From: Buchnera aphidicola (Greenidea ficicola)
GTDB lineage: Bacteria > Pseudomonadota > Gammaproteobacteria > Enterobacterales > Enterobacteriaceae
Assembly: GCF_039386055.1 (NCBI RefSeq)
Contig: NZ_CP135012.1
Span: forward strand, 96,755-160,754
Direction of reading: 5' to 3'
Length of the DNA: 64,000 nucleotides
The position numbers were made by a program, and so were the translations under genes. How positions within the stretch are numbered: position 1 is the first letter of the stretch; every line of letters starts with the position of its first letter. The notes under the pieces were generated by a model. That model made no database searches. It had not been told where the DNA came from and was given only the letters and a program-made list of their open reading frames with translations. Below are positions 32,756 through 41,139 of this stretch, in pieces.

Positions 32756-33346
32756 TTAATTTTTACTTAAATATTTTGCTATTCCTTCGGGAGTAGCTTT
32801 TATTCCTTTTTTTCCTTTTTTCCAATTTGCTGGGCATACATTTCCTGAATTTTCATGAAATTGTATAGAATCTATAATTCTTATTAGATCTTTTATATTT
32901 CTTCCTAATGGAAGATCATTAATGCTTTCGTGTCTTATAATTTTTTTATTATCTATTATAAATGAAGCTCTTAATGAAACTCCATTGTGTGGATGTTCTA
33001 CTCCATATAATTGTTGTATTTCTCTTTTTATATCTGAAACCATAGTAAATTTTATTTTTCCTATTCCTCCGTTTTGAATAGGAGTATTTCTCCAAGCGTT
33101 ATGAACATATACAGAATCAATTGATACTCCTATAATTTCTACATTTCTTTTTTCAAATTCACCGTATAATTTATTAAATGAAATTATTTCAGAAGGACAT
33201 ACAAAAGTAAAATCCATTGGCCAAAAAAATAAAATTGCCATTTTATTTGAAATATTTTTTAAAAAATTAAAATTTTCAACTATTTTTCCATTTTTTAATA
33301 CTGCTGGTGAAATGAAATTGGGAGCGTTATGAGCTACTAAAATCAT
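32756..33346 (-). CDS. ahpC: Typical 2-Cys peroxiredoxin
   Basis: Reduces hydrogen peroxide and organic peroxides. The 196 residues contain the peroxidatic Cys in PMDFTFVCPSEIISFN and the resolving Cys in GNVCPANWKKGKKG near the C-terminus, so this is a typical 2-Cys enzyme. GVSIDSVYVHNAWRN also matches the AhpC/TSA family. No ahpF lies nearby, so the reductant is not evident; a TSA-type thioredoxin-linked role is equally possible. AAGGAAAT precedes the ATG. It pairs functionally with sodA further on. Confidence 0.93.
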   Translation of the reverse strand: MILVAHNAPNFISPAVLKNGKIVENFNFLKNISNKMAILFFWPMDFTFVCPSEIISFNKLYGEFEKRNVEIIGVSIDSVYVHNAWRNTPIQNGGIGKIKFTMVSDIKREIQQLYGVEHPHNGVSLRASFIIDNKKIIRHESINDLPLGRNIKDLIRIIDSIQFHENSGNVCPANWKKGKKGIKATPEGIAKYLSKN

Positions 33347-33466
33347 TTTTATTTCCTTAATAATTTTATTATTGAAATAAATTTTATTTAAAATTATATT
33401 TATTATTTTAACATATTATTGGTAATAATAAAAGAAAATGTAAAATGTTTTGAAATTTATTTAATT

Positions 33467-33964
33467 TTATTTTTTTATTATAGCTTTTCTTAATATTTTT
33501 TTTTGTAATATATATCCTTTTTTTATTATACTTATTTTATTATTTTTTTTATTTTTATTTTTAATTGTTTTTATATAATTTTTAAATTTATTTTTTTTTT
33601 TGTTTATTATTTTTACATTGAATTTTTTTATTGTATTTAGGATAGATTTAAATATTAAAGATAATCCTTTTTTTGTATTTTTATTTGTTTTATTTATTTT
33701 TTTTAAAAATTTTATAGAGTCTTCTATATAATCAATAATTGGTATTAGTTTTATAATAAAAAATTTTAAATTTTTATTACATATTATTTTTTTATTTTCA
33801 TTTATTTTTTTTTTAATGTTTTCTATTTTAGCTTGTTCTCTTAAATGTATTTCTTTTTTTTTTTTTTTTATTTTGTTTATTTTTTTTTTTATTTTTTTTT
33901 CTTTTATTTTTATTTTATTTATTTTTTTTTCTATTTTTATTTTTATATCTTCAGATTTTTTCAT
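33467..33964 (-). CDS. grpE: Nucleotide exchange factor GrpE, strongly degenerate
   Basis: Releases ADP from DnaK. The 165 residues (E. coli 197) start with a long Lys/Ile-rich coiled coil of ~50 residues, then REQAKIENIKKK (family RAQAEMENLRRR), LIPIIDYIEDSI, KGLSLIFKSILNTIKKFNV, and KKGYILQKKILRKAIIKK at the end, which matches the C-terminal KGYxLxGRVLRPA. The usual FDPxxHEA motif of the beta domain is not recognisable. Position between ahpC and nadK supports the call. Function is probable because the frame is open and the ends are conserved, but exchange activity may be weakened. Confidence 0.8.
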   Translation of the reverse strand: MKKSEDIKIKIEKKINKIKIKEKKIKKKINKIKKKKKEIHLREQAKIENIKKKINENKKIICNKNLKFFIIKLIPIIDYIEDSIKFLKKINKTNKNTKKGLSLIFKSILNTIKKFNVKIINKKKNKFKNYIKTIKNKNKKNNKISIIKKGYILQKKILRKAIIKK

Positions 33965-33996
33965 ATTTTTTTTTAAAAAAAAATTAATAATTGTTT

Positions 33997-34025
33997 ATTA
34001 TATGTATTTATAGTATTTCTTTCAA
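33997..34025 (-). promoter_or_regulatory. Sigma-70-type promoter of grpE
   Basis: On the minus strand TTGAAA (34020-34025), a 17-nt spacer, then a perfect TATAAT (33997-34002), 32 bp before the grpE start. The -35 is embedded in CTTGAAA, which is also a sigma-32 -35 consensus, but there is no CCCCAT-type -10. It therefore reads as a housekeeping promoter. Confidence 0.7.
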
Positions 34026-34079
34026 GAGTAAATAAATATAAAATTATTTTATTTTTAAAATAAATGGTTGTAAATAAAA

Positions 34080-34958
34080 ATGAAAAAATATTTTAATAAT
34101 ATTGGTATTGTTGGAATACCAAGATTTAAAAGTTCTTTTGTGACTCATGAATTGCTTTATTTTTGGTTACATAAAAAAGGTTATAATGTATTTATAGAAA
34201 ATAATCTTGTTAAAAAATTGTTTTTAATTAATCCTATGGTTTTATCTTTGTCAGATATTGGAAAATATTGCGATTTGGCTATAGTTATTGGTGGGGATGG
34301 AAATATTTTAAGAGCTGGTAGAGTATTATCTTCTTATAAAACATTTATTATAGGAATTAATAGAGGTAATTTTGGATTTTTAACAGATTTAAATTATAAT
34401 AATATATTTAAAACAATATTGAAAATTTTATCTGGAAAATTTAAAATAGAAAAACGTTTTTTATTGGAAGTTAAAGTATATAGAAAAAATATTATTCTTA
34501 ATAAAGATATTGCAATTAATGAAATAGTAATACATCCGGAAAAAGTTACTAATATGTTTGAATTTGATATTTTTATTAATGGAAAATTTGCTTTTTCGCA
34601 ACGATCAGATGGATTAATAATTTCTACTCCTACTGGTTCTACTGGATATGCTTTATCTGCTGGAGGTCCAATTGTAGAAACTTCATTAGATGTAATAATT
34701 TTATTACCGATGTTTGCTCATACTTTATCAGTTAGACCTTTGGTTATTAATAATAATAATATTATTTATATAAAATTTAAAGATGTTAAAGGAAAATTAA
34801 AAATTAGTTTAGATGGAAATGTTGTTATTCCAATTAAAAAAAATGATATAATTTTTATTTCTAAAAGTAAATTAAAATTATCTTTAGTTCATCCTCTTTG
34901 TTATAATTATTATGATGTATTAAATGTTAAATTAAATTGGTCAAAAAAATTTTTTTGA
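34080..34958 (+). CDS. nadK: NAD kinase
   Basis: Phosphorylates NAD to NADP in the cytoplasm. The 292 residues equal E. coli in length. Motifs: IVIGGDGNILRAG (the GGDGN loop), GINRGNFGFLTDL, NEIVIHPEKV, and DGLIISTPTGSTGYALSAGG, the conserved NAD-binding signature. The end is TGA. It is transcribed divergently from grpE, as in E. coli, and converges on the tmRNA gene with only 16 bp between the two ends, so read-through would be antisense to tmRNA. Confidence 0.97.
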   Translation: MKKYFNNIGIVGIPRFKSSFVTHELLYFWLHKKGYNVFIENNLVKKLFLINPMVLSLSDIGKYCDLAIVIGGDGNILRAGRVLSSYKTFIIGINRGNFGFLTDLNYNNIFKTILKILSGKFKIEKRFLLEVKVYRKNIILNKDIAINEIVIHPEKVTNMFEFDIFINGKFAFSQRSDGLIISTPTGSTGYALSAGGPIVETSLDVIILLPMFAHTLSVRPLVINNNNIIYIKFKDVKGKLKISLDGNVVIPIKKNDIIFISKSKLKLSLVHPLCYNYYDVLNVKLNWSKKFF

Positions 34959-34974
34959 TTATTATGTTTTTTTT

Positions 34975-35337
34975 TGGAGCTGGCGGGATTCGAACCCGCG
35001 TCCAAAAAATATTTAATACTTAGTACTACATGTTTAGTTTATTTTTTTTTTTTTTGATATTTATTATAAATAAACAAATAATAAATATTATATCATAATT
35101 GAATTTTATTCTAAAATACTTATGAAATATTTTAGATACTTTTTATATTTTTTATTTTCTATGTTATTTTTTTTAAAAAAGTAAAATTATTAATAATATA
35201 GATCTTTATTACAGTTTTTAAGCTGCTAAAGCGTATGTTTTTTCTTTTGCAAATATTTTTCGGTTTTTAACGAGTCCAACCGAACCTCGACATGCACTAA
35301 AGTTTTTATATATTTTGTCAAATCCATAATCAGCCCC
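34975..35337 (-). ncRNA. ssrA: Transfer-messenger RNA
   Basis: Rescues stalled ribosomes and tags the incomplete protein for degradation. The 5' end GGGGCTGAT pairs with CAGCTCC at the 3' end to form the acceptor stem, and the T arm GCGGGTTCGAATCCCGC is present. The region after the 5' domain (GTGCATGTCGAGG ... CGGTTGGACTCG) matches pseudoknot PK1 of E. coli with compensating changes (TTCGG with CCGAA). ATGTAGTAC before the T arm is conserved. CCA is not encoded: AAA follows the discriminator A. The length is about 363 nt as in E. coli, and the PK2-PK4 region is nearly all A/T. Confidence 0.95.
35218..35250 (-). other. tmRNA tag reading frame (AKEKTYALAA)
   Basis: From resume codon GCA at 35250 to TAA at 35218 the frame encodes Ala-Lys-Glu-Lys-Thr-Tyr-Ala-Leu-Ala-Ala; the tag on the protein would have a further Ala from the charged tmRNA. 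The protease-recognised end YALAA is identical to E. coli ANDENYALAA. The five bases before the resume codon (TATTT) keep the key A of E. coli TAGTC. Confidence 0.9.
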
Positions 35338-35344
35338 TTAAAAT

Positions 35345-35372
35345 ATTATATCATATTATAATATAATGTAAA
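35345..35372 (-). promoter_or_regulatory. Promoter of ssrA with extended -10
   Basis: Minus strand: TTTACA (35367-35372; 5 of 6 to TTGACA), a 16-nt spacer, then TATAAT (35345-35350) preceded by TGA, which makes an extended -10. The mature tmRNA 5' end is 7 nt further on, exactly where transcription would begin. Confidence 0.7.
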
Positions 35373-35425
35373 TTAATTATATAATTATTTTATAATATAA
35401 ATTTTTTAATAAAAAAGGAAAAATT

Positions 35426-35737
35426 ATGAAAATTTTTGATAAAATTAAAAAACAAATTAATAATAATTCTATTATTATATATATGAAAGGTTCTCCTGAT
35501 ATGCCAAATTGTGGATTTTCTGCGAGAGCAGTAAAAATATTATTATCTTATAAAAAAAAATTTTCTTATGTGGATGTTTTAAAAAATGAAAAAATTAGAA
35601 AATTTTTACCTAAATATTCTAATTGGCCTACTTTTCCTCAATTATGGATTAATGGTGTTTTAATCGGTGGTTGTGATATTATAGTGGAAATGTTTAATAA
35701 TGGAGAATTAAAAAAAATTATTTCTAAAGTAAATTAA
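35426..35737 (+). CDS. grxD: Monothiol glutaredoxin 4
   Basis: Monothiol glutaredoxins of this type carry or transfer Fe-S clusters. The 103 residues (E. coli 115) contain MKGSPDMPNCGFSARAV, with the CGFS active site, then the substrate-binding NWPTFPQLWINGVLIGGCDI, typical of the family. AAGGAAAAA precedes the ATG. With erpA in the same window, it fits assembly of the many Fe-S proteins of complex I. It ends in a convergent terminator shared with rnt. Confidence 0.96.
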   Translation: MKIFDKIKKQINNNSIIIYMKGSPDMPNCGFSARAVKILLSYKKKFSYVDVLKNEKIRKFLPKYSNWPTFPQLWINGVLIGGCDIIVEMFNNGELKKIISKVN

Positions 35738-35752
35738 AATAAATTTTTTATG

Positions 35753-35778
35753 CAATCATTATTTTAAAATAATGATTG
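35753..35778. terminator. Bidirectional terminator of grxD and rnt
   Basis: A 26-bp perfect palindrome (CAATCATTATTTT and its complement) followed by T-rich sequence on the + strand. It overlaps the last codons of rnt, so the rnt 3' coding end doubles as a terminator arm. Confidence 0.65.
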
Positions 35779-36399
35779 TTTTTGTAAATTAATAATTTTA
35801 CAAAATAAATCAGAAGTTTTTATAGCATCGTATAATGATGAATGAGCTTTTAAATAATTAAATTTTATTTTCATTGCTTTGCATGATTTTGATAATACTG
35901 TTTGTCCTACTATTAAGGCACTTAATGTTGCTGTGTCAAATGTTGTAAAAGTATGAAATGGATGTTTTTTAATTTTATTTCTTTTAATTAATTGCATTAA
36001 AAAATTATGATCAAAATTTACATTATGACCAACTAAAATTGCTTTGTTACATTTTTTTTCTTTTATTTCATTGTTTATTATTTGTAATATAGATATTAAT
36101 GCTTCTTTTTCGCTTATAGCACATCTTAATGGATGAAAGGGATCAATTTTATTAATTTTTAAAGATTTTTTTTTTAAAATAGAATTTTTAAATGGTTTGA
36201 TGTGAAAATTAAATATTTCATCTTTTTTTAATAAACCTTTATTATTTATTTTTAATGTTATTATAGTTATTTCTAATAATGCATTATTTTTTGGATCTAA
36301 CCCAGATGTTTCTATGTCTATAACTACTGGTAAAAATTTTCTAAATCTTTTATTGATAGAATATTTATTAAATATTTTTTTTTTATTATTATAAAACAT
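35764..36399 (-). CDS. rnt: Ribonuclease T
   Basis: 3'-5' exonuclease that trims the ends of tRNA and other stable RNAs. The 211 residues (E. coli 215) show the DEDDh exonuclease signature: VIDIETSGLDP (Asp, Glu), VGHNVNFDHNFL (Asp), and AHSSLYDAIKTSDLF (His, Asp). KAHSSLYDA is the ExoIII motif with His four residues before Asp. It is convergent with grxD. Retention is plausible because the tRNA 3' ends and tmRNA still need trimming. Confidence 0.95.
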   Translation of the reverse strand: MFYNNKKKIFNKYSINKRFRKFLPVVIDIETSGLDPKNNALLEITIITLKINNKGLLKKDEIFNFHIKPFKNSILKKKSLKINKIDPFHPLRCAISEKEALISILQIINNEIKEKKCNKAILVGHNVNFDHNFLMQLIKRNKIKKHPFHTFTTFDTATLSALIVGQTVLSKSCKAMKIKFNYLKAHSSLYDAIKTSDLFCKIINLQKQSLF

Positions 36400-36477
36400 T
36401 TTATTTAATATAATATCAAATTAATTAATTATAAATTATTATTTTTTAAAAAAATATTTTAAAAGGATTAATTCGTT

Positions 36478-37098
36478 ATGAGTTATATATTACCAAAATT
36501 ACAATATAAATATGACGCTTTAGAACCTTATATTGACAAAGAAACTATGAAAATACATCATACAAAACATCATCAAAAATATGTTGATAATGCAAATTTT
36601 TTATTAAAAGATACAAATTTTTCAAAATGTTCAGAAAATTATATTTTAATAAATTTAAAAAAAATTCCTTTTTCTATCAGAGATTCTGTAAGAAATAATG
36701 TAGGTGGTCATGTAAATCATAGTTTTTTTTGGAAACAATTTGAATTAGGAAAATCTGAAATTTCTATAGAATTGAAAATTTCTATAAATAAAATTTTTGG
36801 AAGTTTAGAAGAATTTAAAAAAAAATTTACAGAAATTTCGATTTCTAAATTTGGATCGGGTTGGGTTTGGTTAGTTTTAAATAAAAATAAATTATGTATA
36901 GTTTCTACTTCTAATCAAGATAATCCTTTAATGGGTAAGAATATTGCAGGAGTTTCTGGTATTCCTATTATCGGATTAGATCTTTGGGAGCATGCTTATT
37001 ATTTAAAATACAAAAATAATAGAATAGATTATGTTAATGCTTTTTGGAATATAATTAATTGGTCTAAAATTTCGTCTTTTTTTATAAAATCTATTTAA
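36478..37098 (+). CDS. sodA: Superoxide dismutase, Mn type
   Basis: Converts superoxide to peroxide. The 206 residues equal E. coli SodA. Metal ligands are in KIHHTKHHQKYV, NVGGHVNHSFFW, and GLDLWEHAYYLKYKNNRIDY. The GGHVNHSFFW form together with the Gln in SNQDNPLMG indicates the Mn-type rather than the Fe-type enzyme. AAAAGGATTA precedes the ATG. The product fits the oxidative load from the complete respiratory complex I, with AhpC taking the peroxide. Confidence 0.95.
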   Translation: MSYILPKLQYKYDALEPYIDKETMKIHHTKHHQKYVDNANFLLKDTNFSKCSENYILINLKKIPFSIRDSVRNNVGGHVNHSFFWKQFELGKSEISIELKISINKIFGSLEEFKKKFTEISISKFGSGWVWLVLNKNKLCIVSTSNQDNPLMGKNIAGVSGIPIIGLDLWEHAYYLKYKNNRIDYVNAFWNIINWSKISSFFIKSI

Positions 37099-37184
37099 TT
37101 TTTTTTTTAAAATTATTTTAGTACATTTATTTATTTTATAAATATATTAAAATGTATTAATTTTATATAAAAATAAGGAATATA

Positions 37185-37775
37185 ATGAATTTTTTTAAAA
37201 TTATTATAGGATTATCTAATCCTATAAATAAATATTATGATACTCGTCATAATGTTGGTTCTTGGTATATAAAAATTTTATCAAAGAAATATTTAATTTC
37301 TTTAAAAAAAAAAAATAAATTTAAAGGTTATTTAGGAAAAATTAAATTTTTTGATGAATATATTTATGTTTTTATACCTAATTTTTTTATGAATTTAAAT
37401 GGAAAGTATATTTTTTCTTTACTTTCTTTTTATAATATTAGTTATAAAAATATTTTAATAATACATGATGAATTGGATTTATTACCTGGAGAAATTAAAT
37501 TTCGATATGGTTTTGGTCATAATGGTCATAATGGTTTAAAAAGTATTTTTAATTTTTTTAAAAAAAAAAAATTTTATAGATTATCTATTGGAATTGGAAG
37601 ACCTAATAATTGTAACAAAATATCTTCATATGTTTTATCTTCCCCTTCTATTCAAGATAAAAAAAAAATTATTAATATTATTAATTTTTCTATTTCTTTT
37701 ATTAAAGTTTTTATTAAAAATATTAATATATCATATATTAATAAATTATTTTTAAATAAAATTAATGTATTTTAG
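37185..37775 (+). CDS. pth: Peptidyl-tRNA hydrolase
   Basis: Recycles tRNA from prematurely released peptidyl-tRNA. The 196 residues (E. coli 194) contain GLSNPINKYYDTRHNVGSWY with the catalytic His, FFMNLNGK, and the signature HDELDLLPGEIKFRYGFGHNGHNG. The C-terminal third is Ile/Asn/Lys-rich. AAGGAATATA precedes the ATG. ychF follows 23 bp downstream, the same pair as in E. coli. Confidence 0.96.
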   Translation: MNFFKIIIGLSNPINKYYDTRHNVGSWYIKILSKKYLISLKKKNKFKGYLGKIKFFDEYIYVFIPNFFMNLNGKYIFSLLSFYNISYKNILIIHDELDLLPGEIKFRYGFGHNGHNGLKSIFNFFKKKKFYRLSIGIGRPNNCNKISSYVLSSPSIQDKKKIINIINFSISFIKVFIKNINISYINKLFLNKINVF

Positions 37776-37798
37776 TTTTTTAAAATAAGTGATAAATT

Positions 37799-38860
37799 AT
37801 GAATTTAAAATGTGGTTTAGTAGGTTTACCTAATGTTGGTAAATCTACATTATTTAATAATTTAACTAAATTAAATGTTCCAGCTTTAAATTTTCCATTT
37901 TGTACTATTAAATCTAATATCGGAATTGTTCCTTATATTGATTCTAGATTGAATATTCTTGCTAAAATTTTTAATTCTAAAAAAATTATTTATAGTTATA
38001 TAAAGTTTATAGATATTGCAGGTTTAGTTAAAGGAGCTTCAAAAGGAGAGGGGTTGGGAAATAAATTTTTAAATAATATAAAAAATGTTAATGTTATTAT
38101 ACATGTTGTTAGGTGTTTTAATGATAATAATATTATTCATGTTAATGGGGTAGTTGATCCTTTAAGAGATATAAAAATTATTAATACGGAATTATTTAAT
38201 TCTGATTATGTTCTTTGTGAAAGGATTTTAAATAATTTAAATAAAAAAAAATTTTTTTCTAATGAAATTTATTTAAAACATTTTAATATTTTAAATAAAT
38301 TTATTATTTTTTTAAAGAAAAAAGATATTTTTAAAAGATTTTTTTTAAATGATGAGGAAAATAATATTTTATCTAATTATAATTTTTTAACTATAAAACC
38401 TATGTTTTATTTATTAAATTTTAATTATTATGAAAATAATAATATTTTTTTAAATACATTAAAAAATTTTATTGATATTGATAAAAAATTAATTCTTCCT
38501 GTTTATTTAGATGTTTTTAAAAAAGATATTGTTATAAAAAATAAAATTAAAGAAAATAAATATTTTTTAAATTTGATTCAAAAATGTTTTGTTTTATTAA
38601 ATTTAAATACTTTTTTTACTGTTGGAAAAAAAGAATCTAAATCTTGGTCTTTTTTAAAAAATAGCACTGCTGTAAACGTTGCAAGGATAATACATACTGA
38701 TTTTAGTGTAGGTTTTATAAGAGTTAAAGTTATTTCATATAAGGATTTTATTTTTTATAAAAATGAAAATAATTTAAGATTAGCTGGAAAAATAAGAATA
38801 GAAGGTAAAAATTATATTGTAAAAGATGGTGATATTTTAAATTTTTTATTTAATGTTTAA
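37799..38860 (+). CDS. ychF: Ribosome-associated ATPase/GTPase YchF (Obg family)
   Basis: Ribosome-binding P-loop ATPase of the Obg family. The 353 residues (E. coli 363) begin LKCGLVGLPNVGKSTLFNNL (Walker A), then NFPFCTIKSNIG, and DIAGLVKGASKGEGLGNKFL (switch II). A coiled-coil region around residues 130-200 is heavily diverged. The TGS domain is at the C-terminus, with VNVARIIHTDFSVGFIRVKV and the end GKNYIVKDGDILNFLFNV. It is paired with pth and ends at a strong hairpin shared with thrC. Confidence 0.96.
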   Translation: MNLKCGLVGLPNVGKSTLFNNLTKLNVPALNFPFCTIKSNIGIVPYIDSRLNILAKIFNSKKIIYSYIKFIDIAGLVKGASKGEGLGNKFLNNIKNVNVIIHVVRCFNDNNIIHVNGVVDPLRDIKIINTELFNSDYVLCERILNNLNKKKFFSNEIYLKHFNILNKFIIFLKKKDIFKRFFLNDEENNILSNYNFLTIKPMFYLLNFNYYENNNIFLNTLKNFIDIDKKLILPVYLDVFKKDIVIKNKIKENKYFLNLIQKCFVLLNLNTFFTVGKKESKSWSFLKNSTAVNVARIIHTDFSVGFIRVKVISYKDFIFYKNENNLRLAGKIRIEGKNYIVKDGDILNFLFNV

Positions 38861-38866
38861 AATTTT

Positions 38867-38896
38867 ATAGAGAAAAATAGTTATATTTTTCTCTAT
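38867..38896. terminator. Bidirectional terminator between ychF and thrC
   Basis: A perfect 12-bp stem ATAGAGAAAAAT / ATTTTTCTCTAT with loop AGTTAT, between convergent genes. Confidence 0.75.
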
Positions 38897-38915
38897 TATT
38901 AATAATAAATTTATT

Positions 38916-40205
38916 TTATTTTTCTAATAAAAATTTTCTTAATTTTTTAAAATTTGGTTTCATTTCATATGATAGTGAATTTAAATTAGCTCTATTTTTA
39001 AGTTCAATAGGTAATTTTATTTTAACATTTAATATTTTTTCTATAGTATTTTTGAATTTTGCTGGATGTGCTGTTCCTAAAAATAATCCATATTGTTTTT
39101 TGGTTATTTGATTTTTTAATAATTTATAAGCTATTGCTGCATGAGGTTCAGAAATATATTTTTTTTTTTTAAGTTTTTTTAATGTTTTGATAGTAATTTT
39201 ATCGTTTACGCTTCCATATCCTAGTTTTTTTAAAGACCATTTTTTTCTTTTAAATAATTCTTCTACTCTAGGCCAATTGTTTGGTTGGCTAATATCCATT
39301 GCATTAGAAATGGTTGATATAGTTTTTTTTGGGTCCCATTTTTTTGTTTTTAAAAATCTAGGGATTGTATCATTAGTATTTGTTGCTGCTATAAAAGATT
39401 TTATAGGTAATCCTAATGATTTTGATAATAAACCTGCTGTTAAATTTCCAAAATTTCCACATGGAACAGAAATTACAAGATTTTTTTTATATTTTTTTGG
39501 AATTAATGCAAAAGCTTCGAAATAATAACAAATTTGTGCTAATAATCTACTAATATTTATAGAATTTGCTGAATTTAATCCTTTTTTTTTTTTTAATTTT
39601 TTATCATTAAAAGCTTGTTTTACTAATGTTTGACAATCATCAAAACTTCCTTTTATAGCTATTGTTTTTATATTTTCACCTAACGTACAAAATAATTTTT
39701 CTTGTAAAACACTTATTTTATTTTTTGGATATAATATAACAATTTTTACATTTTTCATTTTATAAAATGCATGTGCTACTGCAGCTCCTGTATCACCTGA
39801 AGTTGCAGTTAATATTGTTACTAATTCATTTCCATTATTTAAATAAGATAATATTTGAGCCATAAATCTTGCTCCAAAATCTTTAAATGCTAAAGTAGGA
39901 CCGTGGAATAATTCCAAGCAAGATATATTATTTGTAACAGGAACAATTTTTGGACCTTTAAAATAAAATGCTTTTTTTACATATTTTTTAAGATTGTTAT
40001 ATGGTATTTCTTTTCCGATAAACATTGATAATATTTTTGTACTTCTTTTAATGAAATTCATTTTTAATAGTTCTTTTAGATATTTTTTTTTTATTTTAGG
40101 TAGTTTATTTGGAAAAAATAGACCTTGATTAAATCCTAGTCCTAATTTTACTGCTTTAGCGAAGCTTACTTTTTCTTTTTTTTTTTTTAAATTATATAAT
40201 TTCAT
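38916..40205 (-). CDS. thrC: Threonine synthase
   Basis: Last step of threonine synthesis, converting O-phosphohomoserine to threonine with pyridoxal phosphate. The 429 residues (E. coli 428) contain the PLP lysine in [18 protein letters not shown], then [17 protein letters not shown] and [21 protein letters not shown]. The C-terminal end LKKFLLEK-like region is Lys-rich. Its ATG overlaps the thrB stop by 4 bp (ATGA), so translation is coupled. Order thrA-thrB-thrC is that of the E. coli operon. Confidence 0.97.
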   Translation of the reverse strand: MKLYNLKKKKEKVSFAKAVKLGLGFNQGLFFPNKLPKIKKKYLKELLKMNFIKRSTKILSMFIGKEIPYNNLKKYVKKAFYFKGPKIVPVTNNISCLELFHGPTLAFKDFGARFMAQILSYLNNGNELVTILTATSGDTGAAVAHAFYKMKNVKIVILYPKNKISVLQEKLFCTLGENIKTIAIKGSFDDCQTLVKQAFNDKKLKKKKGLNSANSINISRLLAQICYYFEAFALIPKKYKKNLVISVPCGNFGNLTAGLLSKSLGLPIKSFIAATNTNDTIPRFLKTKKWDPKKTISTISNAMDISQPNNWPRVEELFKRKKWSLKKLGYGSVNDKITIKTLKKLKKKKYISEPHAAIAYKLLKNQITKKQYGLFLGTAHPAKFKNTIEKILNVKIKLPIELKNRANLNSLSYEMKPNFKKLRKFLLEK

Positions 40206-41128
40206 ATTATTCTTGATCCTTTAATATCTAAATTACAAATATGAACAAATCCTTTTTTGTTTTGTAAATAATTTTTTTTTAACCATTTTTTTATTTTTTT
40301 TGCTGTATTAATATTATTACATATAGCAAATAAACTAGGACCAGATCCTGATATTCCGCATTTTAATGCTCCTATTTTTTTTATTTTTTTTTTTGATTTT
40401 TTAAATTTTGGTAATAAATTTATTCTATAAGGTTCTGCTATTATATCTTTTAATACTTTAATTGCTAATTTTTCTTGCATAGTATATGAAGCGTGAATAA
40501 AGCTTGCTAAGTATTTATTTTGTTTTATAAAAATATTTTTTTTATATTTTTTTGGTAATATTGATCTTGATTTTTCAGTAGAAACTTTTGTTCCTGGCCA
40601 AGCTATTATCCATAACCATTTTTTAAAAGTTGGAATATTTTGACTAATAATATTCATTTCATTAATTATTAATTGCATTCCTCCTAAATATGATGGAGCT
40701 ACATTATCATAATGTATACTTCCTGATATTTTTCCTTCTAAATTTCCCATAAGATTTAATAATTGGTTATTATTTAGTGGTTTTTTACAAAATATATTTA
40801 TTGCATGTAAACTAGATACTATAGAACATGCACTAGATCCTAATCCAGAACCAATAGGCATATTTTTTTTTAATATCATTTTTATATTTATTTTTTTTTT
40901 AATTTTTTTACAAAATAATTTCCAAGCTTTCCAAATAATATTTTTAAATATATTTTTTGGTAATTGATAAGAAAATTTTCCAGTAATTATTAAATTAAAT
41001 TTTTTTGAATTTTTAATTGTTACAATATCTCCTAATAATGTTCCATCGATTGGTTTTATAGCGACACCTAAAATATCAAATCCAACATTAATATTTCCAA
41101 TTGAAGCAGGAGCGTAAATTTTTATCAT
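40202..41128 (-). CDS. thrB: Homoserine kinase
   Basis: Phosphorylates homoserine (GHMP kinase family). The 308 residues (E. coli 310) start [20 protein letters not shown] and contain the ATP-binding loop [20 protein letters not shown] and the C-terminal [13 protein letters not shown]. It lies 11 bp after thrA and overlaps thrC by 4 bp. Fully consistent with a threonine-making symbiont. Confidence 0.97.
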   Translation of the reverse strand: MIKIYAPASIGNINVGFDILGVAIKPIDGTLLGDIVTIKNSKKFNLIITGKFSYQLPKNIFKNIIWKAWKLFCKKIKKKINIKMILKKNMPIGSGLGSSACSIVSSLHAINIFCKKPLNNNQLLNLMGNLEGKISGSIHYDNVAPSYLGGMQLIINEMNIISQNIPTFKKWLWIIAWPGTKVSTEKSRSILPKKYKKNIFIKQNKYLASFIHASYTMQEKLAIKVLKDIIAEPYRINLLPKFKKSKKKIKKIGALKCGISGSGPSLFAICNNINTAKKIKKWLKKNYLQNKKGFVHICNLDIKGSRII

Positions 41129-41139
41129 TTTTTTTCCTT

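Noticed and set aside
34975-35040. Isolated tRNA-like T arm
   Set aside because: The T arm and acceptor strand belong to tmRNA: the matching 5' half, PK1 and the tag frame follow at 35218-35337.
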